Source: Bradyrhizobium daqingense (GTDB lineage: Bacteria; Pseudomonadota; Alphaproteobacteria; Rhizobiales; Xanthobacteraceae). From it: a DNA stretch of 64,000 nt. A program made the position numbers and the translations under genes. Where the stretch lies: assembly GCF_021044685.1 (NCBI RefSeq), contig NZ_CP088014.1, forward strand, positions 744,001 through 808,000, in the 5' to 3' direction. Positions 1 to 11,670 of this stretch are shown one piece after another. The notes beneath the pieces were generated by a model. That model worked only from the letters and a program-made list of their open reading frames with translations, did no database searches and had not been told where the DNA came from. The number at the start of each line of letters is the position of its first letter. Position 1 is the stretch's first letter.

Positions 1-1
1 G

Positions 2-1129
2 CAGGTGAAGGAATCCGCGCTCGCGGCCCGTGCCAAGGCGAAGAAGGAAGCCGATGCGAGGTTCCTCAGCGATGCCTTGGGTACGGCTCAGCAGCTCATC
101 GCCGCCGATGAGGTCAGGCGCAAAGCGCAGGCCGCCGCTCTGTCGGATGCGCCGCTCACTGAGCTCGCCGACGGCAAGACGCCGCTGCCGCTGCCCGAAA
201 GCGCCGAAGACGTGACATTCGAGGGCGGCGATGGCCGGCTGGAATTCTCCTCGGTGTCGAGCGTGAAGGCGCTCAGCAGCTTCTATCGCACGGCGCTGAA
301 GAGCGCAGGCTGGAAGGAGCAACCCTCCGTCATCAACCAGCGCAACATGGCGGTGATGGCGTTCTCCAAGAGCGGCAAGTCGATCTCGATGACCGTGATG
401 CAGATGGGCCCGAAGGTGAATGTCCGCGCCGACGGGTCGGGCCTGGTGACGGAAGCGGCCAAGCCTGCGGCCGGCGAGGAGGCGGAGGTGCAGGCCAAGT
501 CGTCCGAGCCGCTCCAGCCGGATACCGAATCCCAATTGCCCGTGCCGACGCAGCGTTCGTCGAAATCCTTCGCCAGCACCAAGATCCCCGGCGGTGAGGC
601 GCCGCTCCGCCGCGAGCTGACGGCCAGCATTCCGGCGCCGCTGCCTGACGTCCTCGCCTTCTACCGTGCCGAGCTGTCCAAGCTCGGCTGGCAGGAGAAG
701 ACCGAAGGTGCAGCGATTTCCGCAGAACGCGCGCAGATCGACTTCACCTCGCCGCAAGGTCCGGCCGTGCTCAAGCTCGGCCGCGCCAAGGGCGAGACCA
801 CGGTCAGTCTGGCGCAGAGGAATGCGGATGTCGCGGCCAAGGCCGACATCATGCCGAAGGCGGGACAGGCAAGGGTCATGCTAGGAAACATGGGCGCCGC
901 CGAAGCCTCGCTGACGATCAACAAGCAGACGGTGAAGATCGCCGCCGGCGCCGGTGGCCCGCAGTCCGGAAAAGGCCCGATGCTCGACCTGCCGCCCGGC
1001 AAGCACCAATACGCGCTACGCGTGCCGGGGCGCCCGGCCCAAACGGAGACCCTGACCGTCGCCGCGGGCGAGGCCTGGGGCCTCTTGGTGGGCCCGAGCG
1101 GAGACGTGCTGCCGCTTCAGATGTATTGA
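2..1129 (+). CDS. hypothetical protein with two FYR-type repeats and a PEGA-like tail, 5' partial
   Basis: The reading frame is open to the left edge, so the start probably lies outside the window; the GTG at 5 is only the first possible internal start. I do not recognise a named family. Two similar segments occur, around 'LSSFYRTALKSAGWKEQ' and 'VLAFYRAELSKLGWQEK', each preceded by a beta-rich stretch, so the protein looks like a duplicated small domain. The last 80 residues (ASLTINKQTV, then LPPGKHQYAL) resemble a PEGA-like beta-sandwich. The middle is Ala/Pro/Ser-rich linker. The visible part has no transmembrane segment. It is followed by a palindromic repeat and gyrB. Function unknown; the coding call is strong because codon use and the conserved repeats agree. 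Confidence 0.75.
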   Translation, partial: QVKESALAARAKAKKEADARFLSDALGTAQQLIAADEVRRKAQAAALSDAPLTELADGKTPLPLPESAEDVTFEGGDGRLEFSSVSSVKALSSFYRTALKSAGWKEQPSVINQRNMAVMAFSKSGKSISMTVMQMGPKVNVRADGSGLVTEAAKPAAGEEAEVQAKSSEPLQPDTESQLPVPTQRSSKSFASTKIPGGEAPLRRELTASIPAPLPDVLAFYRAELSKLGWQEKTEGAAISAERAQIDFTSPQGPAVLKLGRAKGETTVSLAQRNADVAAKADIMPKAGQARVMLGNMGAAEASLTINKQTVKIAAGAGGPQSGKGPMLDLPPGKHQYALRVPGRPAQTETLTVAAGEAWGLLVGPSGDVLPLQMY

Positions 1130-3913
<2,784 letters not shown>

Positions 3914-3933
3914 GGCGAATGGCTTCAGACGGT

Positions 3934-4058
3934 CGTCATGCCCGGGCTTGTCCCGCCTGCGCGGCCAAAGCCGCTTCGGCGAGGCGAAGGCCCGCGCATC
4001 CACGTTCTTCGTGCGGCGGAGCAAGACGTGGATGGCCGGGACAAGCCCGGCCATGACG
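3934..4058. repeat. dispersed palindromic repeat, family A copy 2 (long form)
   Basis: CGTCATGCCCGGGCTTGTCC on the left is mirrored by GGACAAGCCCGGCCATGACG on the right. The middle holds a second palindrome (GCGGCCAAAGCCGC) and CACGTTCTT/AAGACGTG-like arms, making this copy longer than the others. It lies directly after gyrB and could also serve as its 3' hairpin. Confidence 0.7.
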
Positions 4059-4149
4059 CTTGCAAACACTGACCTGAACCTCACCACCCGCCATCGCGAC
4101 GAAGTGGCATGAACCCATTGGCCAATTCCGGCCGGGAAGCCCTCACGCC

Positions 4150-4617
4150 ATGATCGCCTCTGCAACGCCCAGTTCCGCCGTGCCGTCCCGCCGCCTTGGC
4201 ATCATCGGCAGCATTGTCGGCGTGCTGGCGCTGATGGCGGCGGTGCTGCCGCATTGGGTGGTGCCGATCGTGTTTCCGCCGCCGCCGGCGGACAAGGTGA
4301 TCGTCGACACCGGGCAGCGCATCAAGGACCGCATCGTCGCCAAGGTGAAGGGCGGGGAGTATCAGGCTCCGAAGGTGGAGAAACCCGCGGGGCGGAGCTG
4401 GAGCGAAACCGCGTCGGTCACCGCGATCTCGCTCGGCCTGCTCGCCATCCTGTTCTCGGTGCTCTCGATGATCTTCCGAGAGGAACGGCTGCTTGCCGCA
4501 GTTGCCGCCACGCTCGGCACCGGCGCCATCGCGATCGAAATCTCCTTCGTCATGATGGGGGCGCTGATCCTGATTGCGATCCTCTATGTGATCGGCAATA
4601 TCATTGGGCTGTTCTAA
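4150..4617 (+). CDS. small membrane protein of unknown function
   Basis: I recognise no named family. The 155-residue product has an N-terminal hydrophobic segment (LGIIGSIVGVLALMAAVLPH), a polar periplasm-like stretch of about 50 residues, and then two or three further hydrophobic segments (AISLGLLAILFSVLSMIF; the last 45 residues up to IGNIIGLF). It is therefore probably an inner-membrane protein with three to four spans. The ATG is preceded by a short gap after a repeat. It points the same way as murA, 125 bases upstream of it, but nothing proves co-transcription. Function unknown. Confidence 0.75.
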   Translation: MIASATPSSAVPSRRLGIIGSIVGVLALMAAVLPHWVVPIVFPPPPADKVIVDTGQRIKDRIVAKVKGGEYQAPKVEKPAGRSWSETASVTAISLGLLAILFSVLSMIFREERLLAAVAATLGTGAIAIEISFVMMGALILIAILYVIGNIIGLF

Positions 4618-4742
4618 AAGCCGCTTGCCACAAGCCCCAGACGGACGGGCGCGAGCCCTGCCCAGCACAATTGCTCCCGCGCCCAATTCTCTGTAGTTTC
4701 CGCCCGAAACAGCCCGCCCACCAACAGGACAGCGAGAACCAC

Positions 4743-6038
4743 GTGGCGCCCATCCAATACATCGTCGAGGGCGGTCACCGGCTCTCGGGCTCGATCGAGC
4801 CGTCCGGCAACAAGAATTCGGCGCTGCCGATCATCGCGGCGGCCCTGCTCACCGAGCATCCGGTGACGCTTCAGAACGTGCCGCGGATCCGCGACACCGA
4901 GACGCTGGTCGAGCTGATCCGGTCGGTCGGTGCAGCCGCGGAATGGACTGCCCGCAACACGCTGCAGATCCACGCCAAGAGTATCCGCGCGGCCGATCTC
5001 GATCCGGAGCTGTGCGTCCGCATCCGCGCTTCGATCCTGCTCGCCGGTCCCCTGCTCGCCCGCTGCGGCGAGGTGATGCTGCCGCCGCCCGGCGGCGACG
5101 TCATCGGTCGGCGCCGGCTCGACACCCATGTGCTGGCGCTGGAACAGCTGGGCGCCAAGGTCACCGCGACCGACCGTCTCGAATTCCGCGCGCCCAAGCT
5201 CGCCGGTGCCGACGTGTTCCTGGACGAGCCCAGCGTCACCGCGACCGAGAACGCGCTGGTCGCCGCGGTCGCCGCCGACGGCGTTACATATTTGCGCAAT
5301 GCGGCGTCCGAGCCTCATGTGCAGGATCTCGCCAATTTCCTGGTCGCGCTCGGTGCGAAGATCGAGGGCATCGGCACCAACACCATGATCATCCATGGCC
5401 AGGCGACGCTGGGCGGCGCGACCTATTCGATCCAGCCCGACCATATCGAGGTCGGCTCGCTGATTGGCCTTGCTGCAGTGACGCGCTCGCCGTTGCGCAT
5501 CGTGCGCGCCGGCGTCGAGCATCTGCGCTCGATCCGCATGGGGTTCGAACGGCTCGGCATCGTCTGCCGCGTCGAGGGCGACGATCTCATCGTGCCCTCC
5601 AATCAGACATTGAAGATCCAGGACGATTTCGGCGGCCACGTGCCCAAGCTCGAGGACCAGCCCTGGCCGGCCTTCCCCGCCGACCTGATGTCGATCGCGA
5701 TCGTCACCGCCACGCAATGCGAGGGCGTGATCCTGATGTTCGAGAAGATGTTCGAATCGCGGATGTTCTTCGTCGACAAGCTGATCGCGATGGGCGCGCG
5801 CATCGTGCTGTGCGATCCGCACCGCGCCATCATCGCCGGGCCGAGCCGGCTGCATGGCGCGACCATGACCTCGCCCGACATTCGCGCCGGCATGGCGATG
5901 CTGCTCGCCGCCGTCTGCGCCGAGGGCACCTCCACCATCAACAACGCCGACCAGATCGAGCGCGGCTATGAGCGCATCGAGGAGCGGCTGAACGCGCTTG
6001 GCGCGAAGATCAAGCGCGTGCCGGAGCGGAAGGGCTGA
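4743..6038 (+). CDS. murA: UDP-N-acetylglucosamine 1-carboxyvinyltransferase (Asp at the Cys115 position)
   Basis: First committed step of peptidoglycan synthesis: transfer of enolpyruvate from phosphoenolpyruvate to UDP-GlcNAc in the cytoplasm. The 431-residue protein has the EPSP-synthase-like double-domain fold signatures: GNKNSALPIIAAALL (substrate-binding Lys and Asn), RASILLAGPLLARCG, and the active-site loop PPPGGDVIGRRRLDTH. In E. coli MurA this loop carries Cys115; here the equivalent residue (codon 5097-5099, residue 119) is Asp. Such variants are known to be active and insensitive to fosfomycin. The GTG at 4743 was chosen because it lies just before the conserved IQYIVEGGHRLSGSIEPSGN; the frame is open much further upstream without homology. 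A paralogue elsewhere in the genome cannot be excluded. Confidence 0.93.
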   Translation: MAPIQYIVEGGHRLSGSIEPSGNKNSALPIIAAALLTEHPVTLQNVPRIRDTETLVELIRSVGAAAEWTARNTLQIHAKSIRAADLDPELCVRIRASILLAGPLLARCGEVMLPPPGGDVIGRRRLDTHVLALEQLGAKVTATDRLEFRAPKLAGADVFLDEPSVTATENALVAAVAADGVTYLRNAASEPHVQDLANFLVALGAKIEGIGTNTMIIHGQATLGGATYSIQPDHIEVGSLIGLAAVTRSPLRIVRAGVEHLRSIRMGFERLGIVCRVEGDDLIVPSNQTLKIQDDFGGHVPKLEDQPWPAFPADLMSIAIVTATQCEGVILMFEKMFESRMFFVDKLIAMGARIVLCDPHRAIIAGPSRLHGATMTSPDIRAGMAMLLAAVCAEGTSTINNADQIERGYERIEERLNALGAKIKRVPERKG

Positions 6039-6244
6039 GGCTGCTTTCCAGCTTCTCTCCTTGAAGAAGTGGCATAGATCGCAGAGGCTCGTGCGCAGCG
6101 CAGCACGCAAGTGATGCGCTGCTGAGCCGGGGCCCATGCGACTATGCGTCACGCCCGTGGCTTCCGGGTCCCGGCTCGCGCTTCGCGCGTCCGTGACGCG
6201 AGTGGGACCATGTTTTCGTCGCGGGGCTGTGCTAAGCACCGGCC

Positions 6245-7639
6245 ATGCTCGACACCGTCCAGCCCCGTCCGCAGCCGCAAGCCGGCGTGCCGCCAAATCA
6301 TCTCGCGGCGGAATTCGCCGAGACGTTGCGCCTCGCCGTGCCGTTGATGCTGACACAGCTCGGACAGATCGCGATGATCACGACCGATCTCGCGATGATC
6401 GGCCACCTCGGCGAGAGCGCGGTGGCGGCGGCGGCTCTCGCGCATACGGTCTATTTCGTCAACTTCACCTTCGGGCTCGGATTGATGTCGGCGGTATCGC
6501 CGCTCGCCGCGCAAGCCTTTGGCGCTGGCGACCCCAAGCTCATCCGCCGCTCCTTGCGGGTCGGCCTCTGGGTCGCCCTGCTGATCTCGCTGCCGATGAT
6601 GGCCTCGCCCCTCTATGGCGAACAGATCCTGCTCGCGCTGGGTCAGGTGCCGCAATCGGCCGCGCTCGCCCAGCGTTATCTCAATGGCCTCGCCTGGGGC
6701 ATCGCGCCGGCGCTCGGCTTCATCGCGCTGCGCAGCATGATGAGCGCGGTGAACCGGCCGCAGGCGCCGCTCTGGATCACGGTCGCGGCGATCCCGATCA
6801 ATGCCGTCCTCGTCTACGCCCTGATCCACGGCCAGTTCGGCCTGCCGAAGCTTGGCCTGCTCGGCGCGGGGCTCGGGACCACGCTGGTCAATCTCGGCAC
6901 CTTCCTTGCCGCGCTCGCCATCGCCGCATGGCGGAAGCCGTTTGCGGACTATCATCCGCTGGCGCGTCTCTGGCGGATCGACTGGCCCTTGATGCGCCAG
7001 CTCATCGCGATCGGCGCGCCGATCTCGTTTTCGCTGCTTCTGGAATACGGCCTGTTCTCTTCCGCCGCGCTGCTGATGGGGCTGATCTCGACCACGGCGC
7101 TCGCAGCGCATCAGATCGCGCTTCAGGTGACCGCCGTGCTGTTCATGGTGCCGCTCGGCATCGGCATGGCGGCGACGGTGCGCGTCGGCCATGCGTTCGG
7201 GCGAGGCGACATGGTCGCGGTGAGGCGCGCGGGCCTGGTTGCAGCCGTGCTCGGCATCGCGCTCGTCTCCGCCCTGACCGTCGCGATCATTCTTGGCCGC
7301 TATGAGCTCGGGCGGCTGTTCTTCGGCCGCAGCGAGGCCAGCGCGGCAACGGTCGAGCTGACGGCGACGCTGCTGGTGGTCGGCGCGACCTTCTTCATCG
7401 GTGACGGCCTCCAGACCATCATTGGCGGCGCGCTGCGCGGAATCAACGACACCAGGATGACGCTGGTGTTCGCGGCAATCGGCTATTGGTGCGTCGCCTT
7501 CCCGACCGCCTGGCTGCTGGCCTTCCATACGGGACTGGGCGCGACCGGCGTCTGGGTGGGGTTCTCGGTCGGCACCTTCGTCTATGCCGGCCTCCTGATC
7601 TTGCGCTTCCGCATGCTGGCGCGCAGACTGATGGAATGA
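6245..7639 (+). CDS. MATE family efflux transporter
   Basis: Cation-antiporting multidrug exporter of the inner membrane. The 464-residue protein is hydrophobic throughout and can be read as 12 spans in two halves. MATE-type segments include PLMLTQLGQIAMITTDLAMI at the start of span 1, the GLGLMSAVSPLAAQAFGAGD loop, and the corresponding second-half segment with TTALAAHQIALQVTAVLFM. The ATG lies 10 bases inside a region after a GC palindrome. The stop overlaps the ATG of the DUF2867 gene (ATGA arrangement), so the two are probably translationally coupled. Substrate not deducible; the NorM/DinF branch is likely. Confidence 0.92.
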   Translation: MLDTVQPRPQPQAGVPPNHLAAEFAETLRLAVPLMLTQLGQIAMITTDLAMIGHLGESAVAAAALAHTVYFVNFTFGLGLMSAVSPLAAQAFGAGDPKLIRRSLRVGLWVALLISLPMMASPLYGEQILLALGQVPQSAALAQRYLNGLAWGIAPALGFIALRSMMSAVNRPQAPLWITVAAIPINAVLVYALIHGQFGLPKLGLLGAGLGTTLVNLGTFLAALAIAAWRKPFADYHPLARLWRIDWPLMRQLIAIGAPISFSLLLEYGLFSSAALLMGLISTTALAAHQIALQVTAVLFMVPLGIGMAATVRVGHAFGRGDMVAVRRAGLVAAVLGIALVSALTVAIILGRYELGRLFFGRSEASAATVELTATLLVVGATFFIGDGLQTIIGGALRGINDTRMTLVFAAIGYWCVAFPTAWLLAFHTGLGATGVWVGFSVGTFVYAGLLILRFRMLARRLME

Positions 7640-8124
7640 CGAGCACGGTCCGCGAAGTCACTCCCGATGTCGATGCTGGCACGCTGCTGACCGGGGCGCA
7701 GTTCGCCGACGCCTTTCGCGTGGAGATCGGAGCCGCGACGATCAACGCCCGCGAGGCCTGCACCCGGATGGTGCTGCATGGCCCGCGCTGGATCGACGCG
7801 CTGCTCCAGCTGCGCAACATTCTGGTGACGCCGTTCGGGCTGAAGACGTCAGGCGAAAGCGCGCCGGCGCCCCACGGCATGATCGGCCTGTTTCCGGTGC
7901 TGAGTGAGACACCGGAGCGGCTGGTCGCGGGCTTCGACGATCATCATCTCGATTTCCGCATCGTGGTCGACGTGACGGGCGATGGCAGGGATCGCCAGGT
8001 CACCTCGACCACACTGGTGCGCACGCACAATCTGCTTGGCCGCACCTATCTCGCGCTGATCATGCCGTTCCACAAGCTCGTGGTCCGCAGCATGATGGGA
8101 CGGATCGTGGAGCCGGCGCGATGA
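7636..8124 (+). CDS. DUF2867 family protein
   Basis: A 162-residue soluble protein resembling the DUF2867 family, whose function is unknown. Recognisable parts are the central ALLQLRNILVTPFGLK and the C-terminal HNLLGRTYLALIMPFHK, typical of this family. The ATG overlaps the stop of the MATE gene by four bases, which fixes the start better than the longer open frame from 7486. No signal peptide is evident. Coupling to a transporter gene suggests a related but unspecified role. Confidence 0.82.
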   Translation: MTSTVREVTPDVDAGTLLTGAQFADAFRVEIGAATINAREACTRMVLHGPRWIDALLQLRNILVTPFGLKTSGESAPAPHGMIGLFPVLSETPERLVAGFDDHHLDFRIVVDVTGDGRDRQVTSTTLVRTHNLLGRTYLALIMPFHKLVVRSMMGRIVEPAR

Positions 8125-8159
8125 TTCGTGCGGACCGACATTGATGAGGACGCCCGTGT

Positions 8160-8654
8160 TCAGCCCACCGGCCCCGGAGTCCAATTGTCCCCTGCGAGCG
8201 GACTGACTTTCACGTCGGGAATGACGCCGATATCCATGCTTGGATCGAAATGACGCATCGTCCGCTCATTGAAGTCGATGATACGGCCGGGTCTTAAGGG
8301 CCCCACGTCGTTGATCTTGACGATGACCTTCTTGCCCACGGCCTCGACGAGCGCATATTTGGGCCGCGCGCCAAATCCGACCCCACCAAATTTCCGGCGC
8401 AAACTCGTCTTGATGGCAGCCGTCCAGGCAGACGGATCATAACGCTCGCCGGAGGCCGTCTTCGGACCGCCCTCCTCCTTGCCGGGCTTGAACGGATTAT
8501 ACGTCGACGCTGCACCAACGATCGCTTCACCAGAGGCGGCATCGACGGCGGCACTTGAGTGGTCCCCACGCGTTTCACTTCGAGCAACGGCAACAGACAA
8601 GGCAAGCGTAACCAGGGCGCCGCAAATCGCGGCGCTCGAGCGGAATAGCATCAT
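8160..8654 (-). CDS. septal ring lytic transglycosylase RlpA-like exported protein
   Basis: The 164-residue product has an N-terminal signal peptide (hydrophobic AAICGALVTLALSVAVARSE) followed by a double-psi beta-barrel domain. Family signatures are ASTYNPF, TASGERYDPSAWTAAIKTSL, KVIVKINDVGPLRPGRIIDF and a final aspartate-rich SMDIGVIPDVKVSP. RlpA proteins cleave peptidoglycan strands lacking stem peptides or bind them at the division site. There is no SPOR domain and no obvious lipobox Cys, so this is a short secreted member. It converges with the DUF2867 gene. Catalytic activity is not assured. Confidence 0.85.
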   Translation of the reverse strand: MMLFRSSAAICGALVTLALSVAVARSETRGDHSSAAVDAASGEAIVGAASTYNPFKPGKEEGGPKTASGERYDPSAWTAAIKTSLRRKFGGVGFGARPKYALVEAVGKKVIVKINDVGPLRPGRIIDFNERTMRHFDPSMDIGVIPDVKVSPLAGDNWTPGPVG

Positions 8655-8961
8655 AAGTCCTGTGATTTTTTAGTTTGTCCGGTTCCAGAACCGCAAACAT
8701 GGTCAAGCGAACGCAGCAGCGTTCATCAACTTGCACCAAGCGTTTGCGGATTCGAGCCAACCCCTGGCTACGGAACCGTTGTGAGAACCGGGGTGGTCCT
8801 CACGTCGTGTTTAGCTTGTCGCCGATTAAAACAGAGAATGCGTCAGCAACATGACCCGATGGAACCGTCGCGTGCTGCAGAGTCGCAGGCCGCCGATCAG
8901 TGTCGCGCTGCGCATACGCGCGTTGCTGTCGAAAGACGACGTGAAGACGACGCGTCCTAAC
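8655..8961. other. gene-free stretch between rlpA-like and FUSC genes
   Basis: This gap holds the upstream region of the RlpA-like gene and the 3' side of the FUSC gene, both on the minus strand. It is less GC-rich near 8655-8760. I see no convincing RNA gene, repeat or terminator in it. Confidence 0.4.
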
Positions 8962-10077
8962 TCACTCTGCCACGCGTGCGGATTTATCGGTCGAAGCCTC
9001 CGACCATTCGCCGACGACGCGATCGAGATCGCAGAGATTCTGGTGCATCTGCTCCAGCGAGAAGCCGAGCGCGAAGAAGCGTTCAGCGGTGTCAGCGGGC
9101 TGACCGAGAATCAATCCGTCATGGCGCACGGCGGCGACGGCCTCGGCGTAATGCTGGAGCGCGACGTGCACGGGATGGATCGGCGGCGCGCCGGCGCCCT
9201 CGCGCAAGGCCGCAGCGGCCGAACGCAGGAAACGCGCGATCACCGTCGAGACTTCCGTCAGCGGACCTGCGAGCCGCGTCTGCACGTCGGCCGGCAGCGG
9301 CACCACAGTGGCGCGGCCGATCATGACGACGTCGTGCCGCAGTCGTAGGATGGTTCGCAGCAACGGTCCGGTATCCGGCCCACTCGACAGGCGCGCGGCG
9401 CGCTCGCGCTCGGCCTCAGAGCCGATCGCGTTGAGATTCACCATCGCCGTGCCAATGCCGTCCTGGATCCGGTGCAGCGCGTCGTTGTCGCGGCCGCGCG
9501 TCAGACCCGCGAGCAGTTCGATGAAGGCATCCGCGATCAGCTCGAGCAGCTTTGCCGCGCTGGCGCGAATCTGTCGAACCGCGCGCGAGGGCAGCACCAG
9601 GAACGAGACGACCAGACCCGTAATGGCGCCGACCGCGACCTCGCTGACGCGATCGATCGCCGAGGTCATGGGATCGGCGTGATGCAGGGTCGGGACCAGG
9701 AGCACGATCACGGCCGTGACCGTCGCCGCGCTGAGGCTCGGATTGATCGCGGCGATGAAGGCGAGCGGCGCGACGGACAGCACCAGCAACCCCAACAAGC
9801 CGGCCTCGCTGGAATAGGGAATCAGGATCGCGATGGCGCCGCCATAGATGGCGCCACCGATGGTGCCAAGCATGTAGTCGCGCGTCGCCTTGAGCGAGCG
9901 GCCGACGCTCATCTGGGTCACGATCAGCGAGGCCAGCACCGCCCAGAGCGGCAGCAAGAGATGCAGCGCCGAGGCGATGGCATAGGCCGCGACCGCCGCC
10001 ACCGTGACCCGGATCGCCAGTCCCAGCTGCGTCCTGAGCGCGCGGACCCGGTCGAACAGCTCTCTTGCGCGCCTCAT
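8962..10077 (-). CDS. FUSC family (aromatic acid exporter-like) membrane protein
   Basis: The 371-residue protein has five to six hydrophobic segments in its first 170 residues, including VTVAAVAAYAIASALHLLLP, WAVLASLIVTQMSVG, GTIGGAIYGGAIAILIP, GLLVLSVAPLAFIAA and AVGAITGLVVSFLVLPSRAV. A soluble helical cytoplasmic half follows. This layout and the TQMSVGRSLKATRDYMLGT signature fit the FUSC/ArAE family of inner-membrane exporters related to AaeB and YccS. It is transcribed in the same direction as the RlpA-like gene but about 300 bases away, so probably independently. Substrate unknown. Confidence 0.85.
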   Translation of the reverse strand: MRRARELFDRVRALRTQLGLAIRVTVAAVAAYAIASALHLLLPLWAVLASLIVTQMSVGRSLKATRDYMLGTIGGAIYGGAIAILIPYSSEAGLLGLLVLSVAPLAFIAAINPSLSAATVTAVIVLLVPTLHHADPMTSAIDRVSEVAVGAITGLVVSFLVLPSRAVRQIRASAAKLLELIADAFIELLAGLTRGRDNDALHRIQDGIGTAMVNLNAIGSEAERERAARLSSGPDTGPLLRTILRLRHDVVMIGRATVVPLPADVQTRLAGPLTEVSTVIARFLRSAAAALREGAGAPPIHPVHVALQHYAEAVAAVRHDGLILGQPADTAERFFALGFSLEQMHQNLCDLDRVVGEWSEASTDKSARVAE

Positions 10078-10194
10078 ACGGAATATCCCGATCGTCTCAA
10101 GTCAGGCAAAAGCATAGCTGATCCCCGCGGCTCCAAGGCCGCTTGAAAGGCGAAATCAGCCCGCCTAACGTGCCGGCCAAAACGAGGAAACACG

Positions 10195-11562
10195 ATGGCT
10201 CAGGAAACCGCAACGCTCGCCGCCTACGTCTTCAACCTGAAATACCAGGATATTCCGGCGGAGGTGCTGGACCGCGCCAAGGTGCTGACGCTGGATTTCC
10301 TCGGCAGCGCCATCCGCGCCCGCGGCCAGGCGGAGTCCACCCCGTCGATCCTGAAGACGCTGGAAGCGCTTGCACTCGACACCAAGGGCGAGTCCACCGT
10401 GTTCGGCGACAGCAAGACCTGGACCCCGGCGGTCGCAGCCCTGCTCAACGGCGCGCTGGGACATTCGCTCGATTTCGACGACACGCATGCCGATTCCTCG
10501 CTGCATCCGAGCGCCCCGGTGGTGCCGGCTGCCTTCGCCGTCGGCGAGATGGTCGGCGCGTCCGGGCGCGACGTGCTGACGGCGATCGTTGCGGGCTATG
10601 AAGTCTGCTGCCGGCTCGGTAACGCGCTCGACCCGACCTCGCATTACGCGCGCGGCTTCCATCCCACCGCGACCGCCGGCACCTATGGCGCTGCAGCCGC
10701 CGCGGTCAAATTGTTCGGCCTCAGTGAGAAGCAGATCATCGCGGCGTTTGGCGTCTCCGGCAGCCAGGCCGCCGGCTCGCTGCAATTCCTGGTCAACGGC
10801 GCCTGGAACAAGCGTTACCAGGTCGGCGCCGCCGCGATGAACGGCGTGATCGCCGCGACGCTGGCGCGCAACGATTTCGTCGGCGCGACTGAATCGGTCG
10901 AGGGCAAGCACGGCCTGCTCGCCGGCTATACCGACGACGCGCATCCGGACAAGGCGGTCGCCGGGCTCGGCAAGACCTATGAGACGATGAAGATCGGGGT
11001 GAAGCCTTATCCGAGCTGCCGCTATACTCATGCGGCGATCGACGCGCTGATCGCGATGCGGCGGGAGCACAATCTGACGCCGGACCAGGTCAAGCGCGTC
11101 GAGATCGGCCTGCACCGCAACGGCATCACGCTGACGGGCGATGCCGCGACCAAGCGGCATCCGCGCTCGATCGTCGGCGGCCAGTTCTCGATGTTCTTCA
11201 CCGGCGCGCTCGCGCTCGGTCAGGGCTCGTTCGGCTGGGACGATTACAACCGCCTTGGCGACGCCGCGATCGACGCGCTCGCGGACAAGTTCGACGTGGT
11301 GCAGGACGACCGGCTGGAAGTCGGCCGCACCCATCCCTTCGGCGCCCGTGTCAGCATCACCACGGATGACGGCGTGCATGAGCGGCTCTACGCCGATCCC
11401 TCCGGCGAGCCGAATTCGTTTCCCGACACGCAGGCGATGCAGCAGAAGTTTCTGACACTGGCCCGCCCGGTGCTGAACGCGCGCGCGGAGAAATTCGCCG
11501 ATGCGATCATGACGCTGGAGCGGTTCGACCGTGTGGCGAAGGCGACGGAGCTGGGGAGGTAG
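10195..11562 (+). CDS. MmgE/PrpD family protein
   Basis: The 455-residue protein belongs to the MmgE/PrpD family, which includes 2-methylcitrate dehydratase and cis-aconitate decarboxylase-type enzymes. Family signatures are the N-terminal AKVLTLDFLGSAIRA, the central GHSLDFDDTHADSSLHPSAP with its conserved Asp and His residues, the FHPTATAGTYGAAAA segment, and KPYPSCRYTHAAIDA near the end of the first domain. The ATG is 8 bases after GAGGAAA. Neighbours do not include prpB or prpC, so a methylcitrate-cycle role is not supported; the substrate is unknown. Confidence 0.9.
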   Translation: MAQETATLAAYVFNLKYQDIPAEVLDRAKVLTLDFLGSAIRARGQAESTPSILKTLEALALDTKGESTVFGDSKTWTPAVAALLNGALGHSLDFDDTHADSSLHPSAPVVPAAFAVGEMVGASGRDVLTAIVAGYEVCCRLGNALDPTSHYARGFHPTATAGTYGAAAAAVKLFGLSEKQIIAAFGVSGSQAAGSLQFLVNGAWNKRYQVGAAAMNGVIAATLARNDFVGATESVEGKHGLLAGYTDDAHPDKAVAGLGKTYETMKIGVKPYPSCRYTHAAIDALIAMRREHNLTPDQVKRVEIGLHRNGITLTGDAATKRHPRSIVGGQFSMFFTGALALGQGSFGWDDYNRLGDAAIDALADKFDVVQDDRLEVGRTHPFGARVSITTDDGVHERLYADPSGEPNSFPDTQAMQQKFLTLARPVLNARAEKFADAIMTLERFDRVAKATELGR

Positions 11563-11670
11563 AACCAGCGTCGCGTCGCGGCGCGCCGCGACGTCTCGTC
11601 CGGGCTTTGCCGCGACGACGATGTAAAAGCCTGCTACGATAGGGCTCGCGAAAGCCAATAGGAGTCCGTC

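Noticed and set aside
4254-4742. Extended N-terminus of MurA
   Set aside because: It overlaps the small membrane protein gene in another frame and is not conserved; GTG 4743 fits MurA.
6100-6240. Possible further repeat or RNA before the MATE gene
   Set aside because: There are GC palindromes (CGCGCTTCGCGCG), but no second copy in the window and no RNA features, so it is not listed as a feature.
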